Origin: Snuella lapsa
GTDB lineage: Bacteria > Bacteroidota > Bacteroidia > Flavobacteriales > Flavobacteriaceae
Length of the DNA: 64,000 bases
Assembly (NCBI RefSeq): GCF_039539345.1
Contig: NZ_BAABCY010000076.1
Location: 1 to 64,000 of the forward strand
Reading direction: 5' to 3'
Shown: positions 8,072 to 17,990 of the stretch, piece by piece
How positions within the stretch are numbered: position 1 is the first letter of the stretch
Layout: each line of letters opens with the position of its first letter
Notes under the pieces: generated by a model
Seen by the model: the letters and a program-made list of their open reading frames with translations, nothing else
Told to the model about the DNA's origin: nothing
Databases searched by the model: none
Translations under genes and position numbers: made by a program

Positions 8072-9868
8072 CTATTCGTATACATTGAATGCTGTTATTT
8101 GTGTACTATATTCAGATTTATTTACTTTTAATCTAATACCATTTATCAAATCGCCGTTGCATTTGATACGCAACCCTTCCCCTATGGTTTTACCGTTATA
8201 AACGGTTTTCCAAATCCCATTAACATCTTTGGTTTGAAGATCGAAATCCCTAACCGAATGCGACCGCATATTTTCACTTAACAGTACCGTCTGTATGTGC
8301 TTAGGCGTTTTAAACTCCAATGAGATAGTTTGTGTCTCGTCTCCTTTTGCCGGTTCCCACCAAGATTTTAAATGAATACCTTCACTAAATACGTTGCCCT
8401 TGGTAGTATATATGATCTCTGCATTATGCTTTGGTTTAAGAGATGATGACTGAAGTACTTTAAACTCTTTTTTACTAACCGGTATGGCTTTCCAGGTTTC
8501 TATTCGTTCAAACAAGGAAGGATCTTCCTCCAAAGTTAAAACTACAATATTATCAAGGTTCTTATTAAACGCCTCCTTTTCGAAATAAAGCATAAGCTTT
8601 CCTTGCTTTACGTCTGCAGTTTTAAACCCTTCTGTTACTCCCTTCGCTGCACTTATTTTTATTGGTAACTCCGGTAATACAATCACAGGTTCTGTGTTTT
8701 CACTAAACTTTTCCAAAACATGAATGTACAGGGTGTTACCTGTTTGTGTTGTAGCTCCATAATCACCTCCTATATATATCCCTCGCCTGGTATTTTTTAT
8801 CGTATGCCCATATAACTTCATCCATTCTCCTATTTTATCCACTTGTTCCACCTCCTTTGCTACAAATACTCCTTTACCATCAGGGCCCAAATTGAGTAAT
8901 AGATTCCCTCCATTTCCCGCCACCTGAATCAACATTCCTAAAACGGTTTCTGCAGTTTTAACAGGCCCTTTTGGACTATACAGCCATTTATCCGTCATAG
9001 TTAAATTGGCTTGCCAATATCGATGATGATTAACAGGACCCAAAGATTGCTCGGGATCATCCCAATCCCCCCTATTTTCAAGCGGCCATCCAAACCCCAT
9101 CCTCGAGTTGGTTAATATACCAGGCTGCCATGTCTTCATCTGTTTATATAAATGATAGCTATTCCATTGCCAGTATTTGGTTGCCAGGTGATCCCAAAAA
9201 ACACCTTCAATCTTACCATAACTACTAAAGAGTTGCTTTATATGTGCTTTCATATAAGGTAAATAGTTCTCATAGTGTTTTTCTCTTAAACAATCCGGAT
9301 GCGACCAATCGGGCTGGGAGTAATACCAGAATAACTTCACTCCCGATCTGTGTGCCGCATCAGCCAATTCTTTACATATATCCCTGCCAAAAGGGGTATT
9401 CATAATATTATGATCGGTATTTTTTGCATCAAAGAAACAAAACCCATCATGATGTTTAGCCGTAAATACAATATATTCGGCCCCCCATGATTTTACCTGT
9501 CGCATCCAGATATCAGCATCAAAATCAACAGGGTTAAATTCTTTATAAAGATTATCGTATACATCAGACGCCACCCCTCCATCAGCGGGCTTTCCTGCTC
9601 CCGGTCGCTCACCGTTTCGCCCCCAGCTTAACACATTTGTTTTAAGTAAGGCAGGCCCCCAATGCACAAAAATCCCGAGTTTGGCATCTTTGAACCATTT
9701 CATTTCCGCTTCGGTGGCATAGAGGCTCTTCTGTTGATCTGCTGTTACCAGCATACTGCCGTCTTTTGGAGGAAACTGCCATTGGTCTTTATAATAACCT
9801 TTTTTTGATTCCTGTGCATGAACACAACAAGTAATTAATAGTGACAAAGCTGCTAATTTTATCTTCAT
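8072..9868 (-). CDS. GH29 alpha-L-fucosidase
   Basis: The 598-residue protein has a signal peptide (about 1-18, ending VHAQ) and a GH29 catalytic domain (about 45-380). Motifs are KLGIFVHWG, YIVFTAKHHDGF and GVFWDH, where Asp226 sits at the nucleophile position, then GNGGNLLLNLGPDG. The C-terminal part (about 480-598) looks like a discoidin-type (F5/8C-like) beta-sandwich. The enzyme would release terminal alpha-L-fucose, implying fucose side groups on the target glycan. The usual D-G after the nucleophile tryptophan is D-H here, so specificity may differ from classical members. It sits between sulfatases, consistent with fucose residues that must be desulfated first. Confidence 0.9.
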   Translation of the reverse strand: MKIKLAALSLLITCCVHAQESKKGYYKDQWQFPPKDGSMLVTADQQKSLYATEAEMKWFKDAKLGIFVHWGPALLKTNVLSWGRNGERPGAGKPADGGVASDVYDNLYKEFNPVDFDADIWMRQVKSWGAEYIVFTAKHHDGFCFFDAKNTDHNIMNTPFGRDICKELADAAHRSGVKLFWYYSQPDWSHPDCLREKHYENYLPYMKAHIKQLFSSYGKIEGVFWDHLATKYWQWNSYHLYKQMKTWQPGILTNSRMGFGWPLENRGDWDDPEQSLGPVNHHRYWQANLTMTDKWLYSPKGPVKTAETVLGMLIQVAGNGGNLLLNLGPDGKGVFVAKEVEQVDKIGEWMKLYGHTIKNTRRGIYIGGDYGATTQTGNTLYIHVLEKFSENTEPVIVLPELPIKISAAKGVTEGFKTADVKQGKLMLYFEKEAFNKNLDNIVVLTLEEDPSLFERIETWKAIPVSKKEFKVLQSSSLKPKHNAEIIYTTKGNVFSEGIHLKSWWEPAKGDETQTISLEFKTPKHIQTVLLSENMRSHSVRDFDLQTKDVNGIWKTVYNGKTIGEGLRIKCNGDLINGIRLKVNKSEYSTQITAFNVYE

Positions 9869-9952
9869 TTTAAATTGGTTTTATTAGGTTCCTTATAAAC
9901 ACATACTATTTTATCGTAAAGCTCAAAACATTACAATCATCTCACAATTAGT

Positions 9953-11422
9953 TTAATCGCCTGTGATGTTGCTTTTGTAATTTGTATGTAAAATGCTATG
10001 TAATCGCGTGACCACCGACTTATATTCGGGATAACGCACCACATTTTCGTTTTCATCCACATCTTTTCTATGGTCATACAACATCGAGTCAATAACGCTA
10101 TCATCCTTGCTATTGATGTACTCTGTATAACAATAATCTTTTGTTTTTATGGTAAAACCGTTCCCTTTCTTAATTAAAATATGATCCTTACCCCGTTGTT
10201 CGGGATGGTTTAATACGGGCACCAAACTTTGACCAGACAATTGCTCTTTTGGAGGCTCTAAACCGCAAAGCTCGGATAAGGTTGGATAGATATCAACCAG
10301 TTCGGTTAAGGCATGCGTAACGCCCCCTTTTATCTTAGATCTTGGATCATATATTATTAGTGGCACCCGCGTTGAAGTGGTATAATTAGTAAACTTAGCC
10401 CATTGGGTATGTTCCTGTAAATTATAGCCATGATCCGCTACCAATACCACGATGGTATTAGTATCAAGCTCCTGCACTTTTAATTCTTCCAGGATATTTC
10501 CAATAAGAGCATCTACATAACTCACCGTTGCATAGTAACCGTGAATAAGGTCTATGGCCAGCGAATCGCTCACCTGTCCCGTTTTCGGAATGTTGGAATA
10601 GGCTCTCATTTCCGGCCAATTGCTAATAGATATTTTAGGAGCATTTTTCGGAACGTAATTATTATAGGGTTGTTTAATACTATCCCTATAATAATAATCC
10701 CAATATGTTCTAGGGGCATTAAACGGTAAGTGGTTACTAATAAAACCAGCTGTCAAAAAGAATGGTTTTTCACTTCCCCTCAACCTCCTAATATCTCGAA
10801 TTACCTTTTGGGCCAGCCGTCCATCAATATAAACCGAATCAGCCACCTCTGCATTTTCATAGGCCGGACCTGTATTGGTCTTTATATATATATCTTTATT
10901 GACAGGCTCCTGATAGTCTTTCCATAATAATTGCCAGTAATCGGTCGGTGATAGGCCCCGATTATTGCTATCAAAGGCATAAGGACGCCAGACTTCATCC
11001 CAGTCGGTTTCTCTGTCGTCTAAGTGATGGTAAATTTTGCCATTTGAAATAGTTGTATAACCGTGCTGTCTAAACAATTGCGGTAACGTAATGGCCTGTG
11101 GTGTTTCCTTTTCAACAAATGTATTATAGTCAAGAAATCTATTTTTTGTGGGTAACATCCCCGTTAACATACTGGCTCTTGAAGCCCCGCAAACAGGCAC
11201 ATTGCAATACGCATTGTCAAACTGTATGCCCATTGAAGCCAACTTATCCATATTAGGTGAATGGATCTTAACCTTTCCATAGGTTCCTAACTCCGGACGC
11301 AGATCATCCATAAACAGCAATAAAACATTCGGTTTTATTTTTTCCGGAATCTTATTAGAGCGGATAATATTAGCACAAGCCACGCAGAACAACACAAGTA
11401 AGGCCAAACCTGGTCGAAACAT
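9953..11422 (-). CDS. Sulfatase, iduronate-2-sulfatase-like, with CGASR active-site motif
   Basis: This 489-residue exported sulfatase has a short leader ending near Cys16 (possible lipoprotein), the metal motif VLLLFMDDLRPELG characteristic of iduronate-2-sulfatase-like S1 enzymes, and the signature C-G-A-S-R at Cys78. Ala replaces the usual Pro, which is a recognised variant of the C-x-P/A-x-R motif. VADHGYNLQEHTQW and LVDIYPTL are also typical of this group. The 84-base gap upstream of the fucosidase is the largest inside the packed cluster. A second protein of the same type is encoded at 17991-19562. Confidence 0.92.
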   Translation of the reverse strand: MFRPGLALLVLFCVACANIIRSNKIPEKIKPNVLLLFMDDLRPELGTYGKVKIHSPNMDKLASMGIQFDNAYCNVPVCGASRASMLTGMLPTKNRFLDYNTFVEKETPQAITLPQLFRQHGYTTISNGKIYHHLDDRETDWDEVWRPYAFDSNNRGLSPTDYWQLLWKDYQEPVNKDIYIKTNTGPAYENAEVADSVYIDGRLAQKVIRDIRRLRGSEKPFFLTAGFISNHLPFNAPRTYWDYYYRDSIKQPYNNYVPKNAPKISISNWPEMRAYSNIPKTGQVSDSLAIDLIHGYYATVSYVDALIGNILEELKVQELDTNTIVVLVADHGYNLQEHTQWAKFTNYTTSTRVPLIIYDPRSKIKGGVTHALTELVDIYPTLSELCGLEPPKEQLSGQSLVPVLNHPEQRGKDHILIKKGNGFTIKTKDYCYTEYINSKDDSVIDSMLYDHRKDVDENENVVRYPEYKSVVTRLHSILHTNYKSNITGD

Positions 11423-11449
11423 ATTATGTTTGTAATTTAAGGGGTTATT

Positions 11450-13129
11450 TTATTGCATTTGAAATACATCAATTTTACTCTCCATATACCCAATACGCTG
11501 AGCCACAGTATAAACCGTTTGCCCTTTTTCAACAGAAAACGGCTCTGTATATAGTTTCCATTTACTATTGAAATCAAAATGTTCATTAGGATTGTCTGAA
11601 ACAATATAAGCTATGGATGCGCCTCTGGTTGCACATGAAAGTGATACGGTTTTACCCTGAGACATTTCAATTACGTTAAACGTTACAGACTTTGTAATAG
11701 GTTGTTCAAAATCGGGCCACATCGTATTGATAAGCTGTGATTCGGGTATCAATCCAAGATCCGGCCGGTTAGCCATCTGGTCCTTCAGTGCCTGACGCAT
11801 GTTTTTAAGTATGGGGCCATAGGCTGGATCATCAGCCAAATTTTTGATGTTATATGGATCGTTGACGCAATCGTACAGTTCTTCATTTGTTTTTGTTTCA
11901 AACCACATATGTTGGATAGCATCTAACTTCCCTTCATCTCTCAATCTTAAGAAAGTTGGCATCATCGGCACCTGCTTTCTATACCCAACATCCTTGTATT
12001 TGGTTAATTCGGGAAAATCATTTCTAAGGTATAAAAATTGTTTATTCCTGATGGCTCTTATCCTGTCTGTATACTCATCAAAACGGTCTGATGTTCCTAA
12101 AACATAATCTCTTTTATCTGTTTGATAAGCCCCTAAAAATGCTTTCCCTTCCATATACAGGGGAGGCTCAACGCCTGCCAGACTCAACACCGTTGGCGCT
12201 AAATCCACAAAAGAGATCATACGATCCGTACGCCCGCTATTGGTTTTAATCCCTTTAACCATAAACGGTACTTTTAGCCCGGAATCATAAATTTCGCGTT
12301 TCTGTCTTGGCAAGGGTCCACCATGATCACTATAAAAGAAAATAATGGTATTATCGTACAGCCCGTCCTCTTTCAATTGTTTGATAAAAGCACCTACTTC
12401 GGCATCCATCAACTCAATATTACTGTAATGCCTCGCTATAGTTTCGCGAGTAGCGTCATTATCCGGAAAATACGGCGGTACAGGAACGGTTTTCGGGTCA
12501 ACAGTTAATGGTAAATCGCTTTTTTTCCATAGTTGACTTTCGTGCGTGGTGCCAATGTTAAAAACCGAAAAGAATGGTTTATCCTTTGGTGCGTGCCTCC
12601 AATGTGATTTACTATTATTTTCGTCCCAAGCCGTGACAGGAGCTGCGAACTGATAATCGGTCTTTTGATTATTCGTACAGTAGTAGCCTGCAGCGCGCAT
12701 ATATTCGGTAAAACACTTCACATATTCAGGAATAACCGCGGCATACTGTCGAATCGGATTTCCTGAAATATCATTTCTATCTACATGGTCTGCATAAGAA
12801 CGCTTTCCCCAAGACATGACATCCTGCCCAGTTCGCATATGCATGGTACCAATACTGGTTGGATACATACCTGTAATTATAGAAGAACGGGTTGGCGCAC
12901 ATACACCAACAACGGCAAAGGCATTATCAAAGACAAGACTTTCCGTAGCCAGCTTATCCAGATTAGGGGTTTTAGCTGTTTGATCGCCATAAAATGACAG
13001 TGTCGGACTAATATCCTCTGTAACGATCCATAGTATGTTCGGTTGTTTTTTTAATTCTACTTTTTTCTCCTGGGATTGACAGGATATTAAGGTCATTAAG
13101 CTAACCAATAGATATATATGCTTTATCAT
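11450..13129 (-). CDS. Sulfatase, heparan-N-sulfatase-like group (family S1)
   Basis: From the ATG at 13129 the 559-residue protein is a lipoprotein candidate (LISC lipobox). It carries NILWIVTEDISP, the signature C-A-P-T-R with Cys77, and FFYSDHGGPLPRQKREIYDSGLKVP-type metal-site motifs spread over about residues 270-295. The last ~80 residues form an extra beta-rich domain after the usual C-terminal subdomain. WIVTEDISP and SDHGGPLPR resemble sulfamidase-like and related S1 enzymes. A TTG nine bases further upstream, adjoining the esterase stop, is an alternative start. Substrate position is unknown. Confidence 0.9.
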   Translation of the reverse strand: MIKHIYLLVSLMTLISCQSQEKKVELKKQPNILWIVTEDISPTLSFYGDQTAKTPNLDKLATESLVFDNAFAVVGVCAPTRSSIITGMYPTSIGTMHMRTGQDVMSWGKRSYADHVDRNDISGNPIRQYAAVIPEYVKCFTEYMRAAGYYCTNNQKTDYQFAAPVTAWDENNSKSHWRHAPKDKPFFSVFNIGTTHESQLWKKSDLPLTVDPKTVPVPPYFPDNDATRETIARHYSNIELMDAEVGAFIKQLKEDGLYDNTIIFFYSDHGGPLPRQKREIYDSGLKVPFMVKGIKTNSGRTDRMISFVDLAPTVLSLAGVEPPLYMEGKAFLGAYQTDKRDYVLGTSDRFDEYTDRIRAIRNKQFLYLRNDFPELTKYKDVGYRKQVPMMPTFLRLRDEGKLDAIQHMWFETKTNEELYDCVNDPYNIKNLADDPAYGPILKNMRQALKDQMANRPDLGLIPESQLINTMWPDFEQPITKSVTFNVIEMSQGKTVSLSCATRGASIAYIVSDNPNEHFDFNSKWKLYTEPFSVEKGQTVYTVAQRIGYMESKIDVFQMQ

Positions 13130-13138
13130 TTTATACAA

Positions 13139-13981
13139 TTAAATTGTTGGTTCTCCTTTTAAGTATCCCAATGACATCAAAAAAGCATCTGTTTTCCTCA
13201 ATGTATCAATAAAGTACTCTCCCTTGTTAAAGAATGAATGTTCTGCTCCTTCGTACAAAAATAGATCGCATCTGCTTCCTATAGCTTTCATCTTCTTTTC
13301 ATAGAGTTTAGATGATGCCACTGGAGTGGTTTTGTCGTTGGTTCCAAAAAACACGATGGTTGGAGGAGCACCTTTGGTAATATTATGTAATGGTGAAATC
13401 TTTTGATAACGGCCATTCATTCTTGCATAGCCGTACCCATTTTTGCTATTATCGTATACGGGATTAAATAAAACTAAGGCATTAGGCTTCGAACTTATAC
13501 TTAAATCCTCATTTCTACTTTCCAAACCGTCTATATTTCCACATGCGGCTGCCAAGTGCCCTCCAGCCGATCCGCCACCTGAAGCTATCATATCTGGGTT
13601 TATGGATAAGTCCTTGGCATGTTTTCTAACATATCGAATAGCCGACTTGGCATCTTCAACAGCATCAAAAGGCGTTGTTCCATGAACATTTCTAAGCCTA
13701 TATTCCACAGAAATGGCGATCATACCCCTAGAAGCCAGGTACCTCGACTGCCGTTGAAAGGCTTTATAATTACCTCCATTCCATCCGCCACCATGAAAAA
13801 ACACAATGCAATTATATATTTTGTTTTTATTGAAATTTTGAGGTCTATAAATATGTAAATGCAATTTTATCGTATCAACCGATTTGTATACTATGGCTTC
13901 TGGTTGTATCTCTGGTATGGAAGTTTGTGCATATGAAATGCATCCCAAAAAGTTTATCCAAATTATCAAGAACACTCTCAT
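13139..13981 (-). CDS. Secreted alpha/beta-hydrolase, carbohydrate-esterase-like
   Basis: The 280-residue protein has a signal peptide (about 1-19) and an alpha/beta-hydrolase fold of the BD-FAE/lipase type. The oxyanion-hole motif HGGGW lies at 63-67 and the nucleophile elbow G-G-S-A-G places catalytic Ser138. VFFGTNDKTTP supplies the acid Asp and EGAEHSF the catalytic His. Related enzymes remove acetyl or feruloyl groups from xylans, but that specificity is inferred from the company it keeps. It lies between two sulfatases with a 9-base and a 12-base gap, so it is part of the operon. Confidence 0.87.
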   Translation of the reverse strand: MRVFLIIWINFLGCISYAQTSIPEIQPEAIVYKSVDTIKLHLHIYRPQNFNKNKIYNCIVFFHGGGWNGGNYKAFQRQSRYLASRGMIAISVEYRLRNVHGTTPFDAVEDAKSAIRYVRKHAKDLSINPDMIASGGGSAGGHLAAACGNIDGLESRNEDLSISSKPNALVLFNPVYDNSKNGYGYARMNGRYQKISPLHNITKGAPPTIVFFGTNDKTTPVASSKLYEKKMKAIGSRCDLFLYEGAEHSFFNKGEYFIDTLRKTDAFLMSLGYLKGEPTI

Positions 13982-13993
13982 TATTTATGTTTA

Positions 13994-15418
13994 TTAAAAA
14001 TTAGCTTTCCAATTATCTAGCTTTTTTAGCAAAGCTTGGACTAATTTTGGTTTTTTGTTAATTAAATTATACTGTTCAGAAGGATCTTCAGTTATGTTAT
14101 ATAACTCTGTTTTCCCTTCTTCATACCAATTAATTAATTTGTAATCCCCTACTCTTATCGCAGAAGACTTTGTGTCTCCTGTATTGATCGGGCGTGCTTT
14201 TGAGGAGTGCCAAAATACAGTTCTGTTATTCCATTGCGCTTTATTCTTGAGTACAGGAAGAAAACTTTTACCATCTGTTTGTAAAGATTTCCCTGAAATC
14301 ACATCGAGTAAAGTAGGGAATACATCCATTAGCATGACAATTGATTTATTGTCTATTCCCGGCCGAAAGTGATCCCTCCATTTTACAAACAAGGGCACTT
14401 TAATGCCGCCGTCGTACAACCACCCCTTACCAGCCCGAAGCGGATAATTAGATGTTGCTAATTGACGCTTGTTAGTACCATCGTTTGATAAACCGCCATG
14501 ATCGGATGACAGTACCACCATGGTATTATCTTCTAAACCCAATGTTTTTAGGAGCTGAAGTAACCGCCCTACATTAGCATCCATATTTTCCACCATAGCA
14601 GCATAAGTGGCATTATCCTGACGCATTTTGGTTCGACCGGTTCCTTCCAAAATGTATTCAGGATGATCGCCATAATCGAAGGTGTTGATTTCTTGTCTGT
14701 TGCGTTTAATATCGTCTTCTTTGGCTTCTAATGGCTGATGTACGGCATAAAATGCTAACATTGCCATAAAAGGTTTGCTTTCATCCCTTTCCTGTATATA
14801 TCTAATAACTTGATCTGTTAGTACATCTGTGAGATAATCACCTTCTTTACTAATCTCTTCTAAATCCTTGATAGGTGCTTTTTTGTTAATCCCTTTGTGT
14901 TTTGGTGTGTTAAATGGGTAAATAAAACTAATTGGAGAGCCCGCATGTCCTGCCGCAATACTGGTGTTAAACCCTAAGTCTTTTGGATCTTCTCCTAAAT
15001 GCCACTTACCAAAGAAAGCCGTTTGATAGCCAGCCGCATTAATGTGTTTAATGAAGTTTTTATTATCGGGTATATTGGTCATTTCAAATCCATCATCGGG
15101 AACGTCTCCATTTTGAACGGGATAATTACCTGTCATCATAGCAAAACGGGATGGTACGCAACGTGGATAGTTGGCATAGGCATTTGTAAACCTAACGGAT
15201 TGGTTTGCTAATGCATCGATATGAGGCGTTTGGTAGATTTTTGAACCATTAAGACTTAAATCGTGATATCCTAAATCATCTACATGAATGATTAAGATAT
15301 TTGGCTTTTGGATATTGCTTTGTTTGTTTACAGGTTTATTTGTTTTACAGGAAAAAAAAATTACTGGTAATATAAAACCAAACACATAATAGTGCATTAT
15401 TTGTTTTAAAATTTTCAT
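13994..15418 (-). CDS. Sulfatase, formylglycine-dependent (paralogue of the one at 16517)
   Basis: The 474-residue lipoprotein candidate (FFSC near residue 24) carries NILIIHVDDLGYHDL, signature C-V-P-S-R with Cys87, FGKWHLGE, MVVLSSDHGGLSNDG and RAGKGWLYDGGIKVPL. Nearly every one of these blocks recurs in the sulfatase at 16517-17947, so the two are paralogues. Its ATG overlaps the stop of the GH10 gene (ATGA at 15415-15418), indicating coupled translation. The pair plus GH10 looks like a unit in which backbone cutting and two related desulfations go together. Confidence 0.93.
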   Translation of the reverse strand: MKILKQIMHYYVFGFILPVIFFSCKTNKPVNKQSNIQKPNILIIHVDDLGYHDLSLNGSKIYQTPHIDALANQSVRFTNAYANYPRCVPSRFAMMTGNYPVQNGDVPDDGFEMTNIPDNKNFIKHINAAGYQTAFFGKWHLGEDPKDLGFNTSIAAGHAGSPISFIYPFNTPKHKGINKKAPIKDLEEISKEGDYLTDVLTDQVIRYIQERDESKPFMAMLAFYAVHQPLEAKEDDIKRNRQEINTFDYGDHPEYILEGTGRTKMRQDNATYAAMVENMDANVGRLLQLLKTLGLEDNTMVVLSSDHGGLSNDGTNKRQLATSNYPLRAGKGWLYDGGIKVPLFVKWRDHFRPGIDNKSIVMLMDVFPTLLDVISGKSLQTDGKSFLPVLKNKAQWNNRTVFWHSSKARPINTGDTKSSAIRVGDYKLINWYEEGKTELYNITEDPSEQYNLINKKPKLVQALLKKLDNWKANF

Positions 15419-16515
15419 GGATTACTGGCCTTTAATGCTTTTTGGATACTAAAATACGCTGCAGTAGTTTGAAACTTTTTATTATAGATAGACTGGAAAT
15501 CACCTGTTCCTTTCTTATGTCTTACTCCCAAATCCCAAAGGTTAAGGGTAACTTCTCCTTGTTCACTTTTCTCAATAAGCAAATCAACTATTTTATCATA
15601 TAATTTTTTTTGATTTTCCCGTTCGGTCTCTAATTCTTTTTTGAATTTGTCCTTTACAAGATAATCCAACTCTGTAACATGAAACCCCAAATCGTTTGCA
15701 TGTGCCCAATCAATCAAATTAGCCATTTTTTGGATGGTTACATCCATTTTATCAATAAAGTCCTGTTTTTTAGCTCCTAACTGAATATGCCCTTGCCAAC
15801 CTATGCCATCTACACGATACCCTTTGGAGCGTAAATACAATACGGTTTCTTTAACTTTATCCCATAATGCATCTTCCATCCCCGCATTTTGATTGTAAAC
15901 CAATTTAACATTTGGAGCATATTTGGTAGCTAGTGCAAAAGCCTTCGAGATATAAAGCGGATAATCATTTTCATCAAATCCCATTTTTAACCAAGGGTTT
16001 TCCCATTGGTCCACTCCATCTTTGGGCCCAAACCAATCACCATTAGCCAAAATAGTTTCGTTAACAACATCCATGTATTTAATACACTTTTCTGCATTAA
16101 ATCTTTTGGAAACAGCCAATATATACTCTTCCATATTTTTTGTAAGTTCTTCTGCGGTTCTGTCATCGGCCTTTGCCCATTTTGATGCTTGTGGACTCAC
16201 GGGTGAATGCATACGAACTATCAAATTGTTCTTATTGGCAAAATCAATAAATTCGTTAATTTTTTTCCAATTCCATTTACCAGGCTCTGGATGTATAGCA
16301 CTTTGCTTGGCTGCATTGGCTGGGGTTAAGTATTTAAAATCCTTAAGAAATAGTTCTTCTTTTATAGTGTTTAGTTCTTCATAATTTAAGGTAGCTCCAA
16401 CAAGCAATTTGTTTCGCTTTGTTACTCCTCTAGAAGATTGTGCATAAAATTGATTCGTACTATTTACAACCAAAACAAAAAGCACATAAAAAATATATTT
16501 CCCAAATCCCCTCAT
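15415..16515 (-). CDS. GH10 endo-1,4-beta-xylanase-like enzyme
   Basis: The 366-residue protein has a signal peptide (about 1-25) and a single GH10 barrel with no accessory module or T9SS tail. Family landmarks are FKYLTPANAAK, MDVVNET with acid/base Glu153, VDGIGWQGHI, and HVTELD with nucleophile Glu282; NLWDLGVRHKKG follows late in the barrel. GH10 enzymes cut beta-1,4-xylan backbones and tolerate substitution. Periplasmic location is likely because neither lipobox nor sorting tail is seen. It sits one base after one paralogous sulfatase gene and overlaps the other by four bases, which points to a sulfated xylan-type substrate. Confidence 0.92.
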   Translation of the reverse strand: MRGFGKYIFYVLFVLVVNSTNQFYAQSSRGVTKRNKLLVGATLNYEELNTIKEELFLKDFKYLTPANAAKQSAIHPEPGKWNWKKINEFIDFANKNNLIVRMHSPVSPQASKWAKADDRTAEELTKNMEEYILAVSKRFNAEKCIKYMDVVNETILANGDWFGPKDGVDQWENPWLKMGFDENDYPLYISKAFALATKYAPNVKLVYNQNAGMEDALWDKVKETVLYLRSKGYRVDGIGWQGHIQLGAKKQDFIDKMDVTIQKMANLIDWAHANDLGFHVTELDYLVKDKFKKELETERENQKKLYDKIVDLLIEKSEQGEVTLNLWDLGVRHKKGTGDFQSIYNKKFQTTAAYFSIQKALKASNP

Positions 16516-16516
16516 T

Positions 16517-17947
16517 TTAATCCTTTTGTTTTGATTTTTTATTTGTTTTATTTAAAACATTTAATCGTTCTGGAACCAAATAGTTTTTTTTCCAGTCTTT
16601 AAGTAAAGTAAGCATCTGTGCTGCTTTTTCTGGTTCCTCATCGACCAGATTATGGACTTCGGATACATCCTCTTTAAGATTGTAAAGTTCAATTGCTTTA
16701 TCGTCTAAAAACTGTATCAACTTATAGTCTCCAGAGCGTACAGCTGCTGCTTTACTATCTCCTGTACTATATGGCCTGGCTTTACGGGATATCCAAAATA
16801 CTGTCCTGTCCGACCATGTGTCTTTACCTTCCAAAACCGATGCATAACTTTTTCCGTCTACACCATTAATTTCTCTATGGATAGCTAAATCTAATAGTGT
16901 TGGAAACACATCCATTCCTAAAACGATAGATTCCTTTTCCTGTCGAGGTTTTAATTTCCCTGACCATTTAATGAATAAGGGCACTCTTATTCCTCCTTCG
17001 TACAAATGTCCTTTCCCGGCTTTTAAAGGCAAGTTTGTAGTTGCTAAATGACGGAACCCTTTGTTGCCATCATTAGAAAGCCCACCATGATCTGAAGAAA
17101 ATACAATAATGGTGTTATCATCAATCCCCAGATCCTTTAAGGTTTTTAATAAACGTCCAACATTCTCATCTACATTTTCAACCATACCGGCATAGGCAGG
17201 ATCATCTTGCCGCATTTTTCTACGCCCCTCTCCTTCTTTAATGTATTCTGGTGTATCACCAAAATTAATAGTTTTTAATTGGGCCTTATTTCGGGCTTCG
17301 TCTTCTGCTTTCGCTTCAATCGGAGTATGTACGGCATAATATGCCAGAACGGCTAAAAAAGGTTGGTTTTTAGGGTTTTTCTTTATAAAATCTATCGTAG
17401 CATCGGTTAACATATCGGAGGCATAATCACCGGTATGTCCCTCTTCTTCAATGTTAGGCACATGGTATTTTGCTGGTTTTCCATTTTTTTGGGTATTAAA
17501 CGGATAGAATCGTGACCCCAGCCCCCCGGCTTCACCCGCAGCATATATGTATGAAAAACCAAACTTGTCCGGGTTACTATCCCCTTTTCCTAAATGCCAT
17601 TTCCCTACATAAGAGGTATTATAGCCTGCACTAACAAATTGCTTTATAAAGTTCTTTTCCTCCGGAAGCCCTCCCAAATGCCCTTTATTTTCGTTTACAG
17701 GATAAGTACCTGTCATCATACCATATCGAGATGGGGTACAACGGGGATAACTACTGTAGGCGTTGGTAAAGGCTACCGAGGCTCCTGCCAACTTATCTAT
17801 ATTAGGCGTATTATACAGTACGGATCCCGTGCAGCTTAGATCATGATATCCCAAATCGTCTGTATGGATAATGAGGATATTGGGTTTGTTTTGTGAAAAA
17901 ACAAAAAACGAGATGCTAAAAGCAAGGAGTAATAAAGGGTATTTCAT
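16517..17947 (-). CDS. Sulfatase, formylglycine-dependent (paralogue of the one at 13994)
   Basis: The 476-residue secreted protein has a Sec signal (about 1-18) and then at once the metal motif NILIIHTDDLGYHDL. The signature is C-T-P-S-R with Cys70, followed by VGKWHLGKG, IIVFSSDHGGLSNDG and KAGKGHLYEGGIRVPL. The C-terminus is basic (Lys-rich), beyond the usual family end. It shares motif by motif sequence with the 13994 sulfatase but lacks the lipoprotein leader, so one may be periplasm-soluble and the other membrane-anchored. The stop lies one base from the GH10 start. Confidence 0.93.
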   Translation of the reverse strand: MKYPLLLLAFSISFFVFSQNKPNILIIHTDDLGYHDLSCTGSVLYNTPNIDKLAGASVAFTNAYSSYPRCTPSRYGMMTGTYPVNENKGHLGGLPEEKNFIKQFVSAGYNTSYVGKWHLGKGDSNPDKFGFSYIYAAGEAGGLGSRFYPFNTQKNGKPAKYHVPNIEEEGHTGDYASDMLTDATIDFIKKNPKNQPFLAVLAYYAVHTPIEAKAEDEARNKAQLKTINFGDTPEYIKEGEGRRKMRQDDPAYAGMVENVDENVGRLLKTLKDLGIDDNTIIVFSSDHGGLSNDGNKGFRHLATTNLPLKAGKGHLYEGGIRVPLFIKWSGKLKPRQEKESIVLGMDVFPTLLDLAIHREINGVDGKSYASVLEGKDTWSDRTVFWISRKARPYSTGDSKAAAVRSGDYKLIQFLDDKAIELYNLKEDVSEVHNLVDEEPEKAAQMLTLLKDWKKNYLVPERLNVLNKTNKKSKQKD

Positions 17948-17990
17948 CTAGAATCTTAATTTAATATCTATATCTTAATACTTTTAGAGC

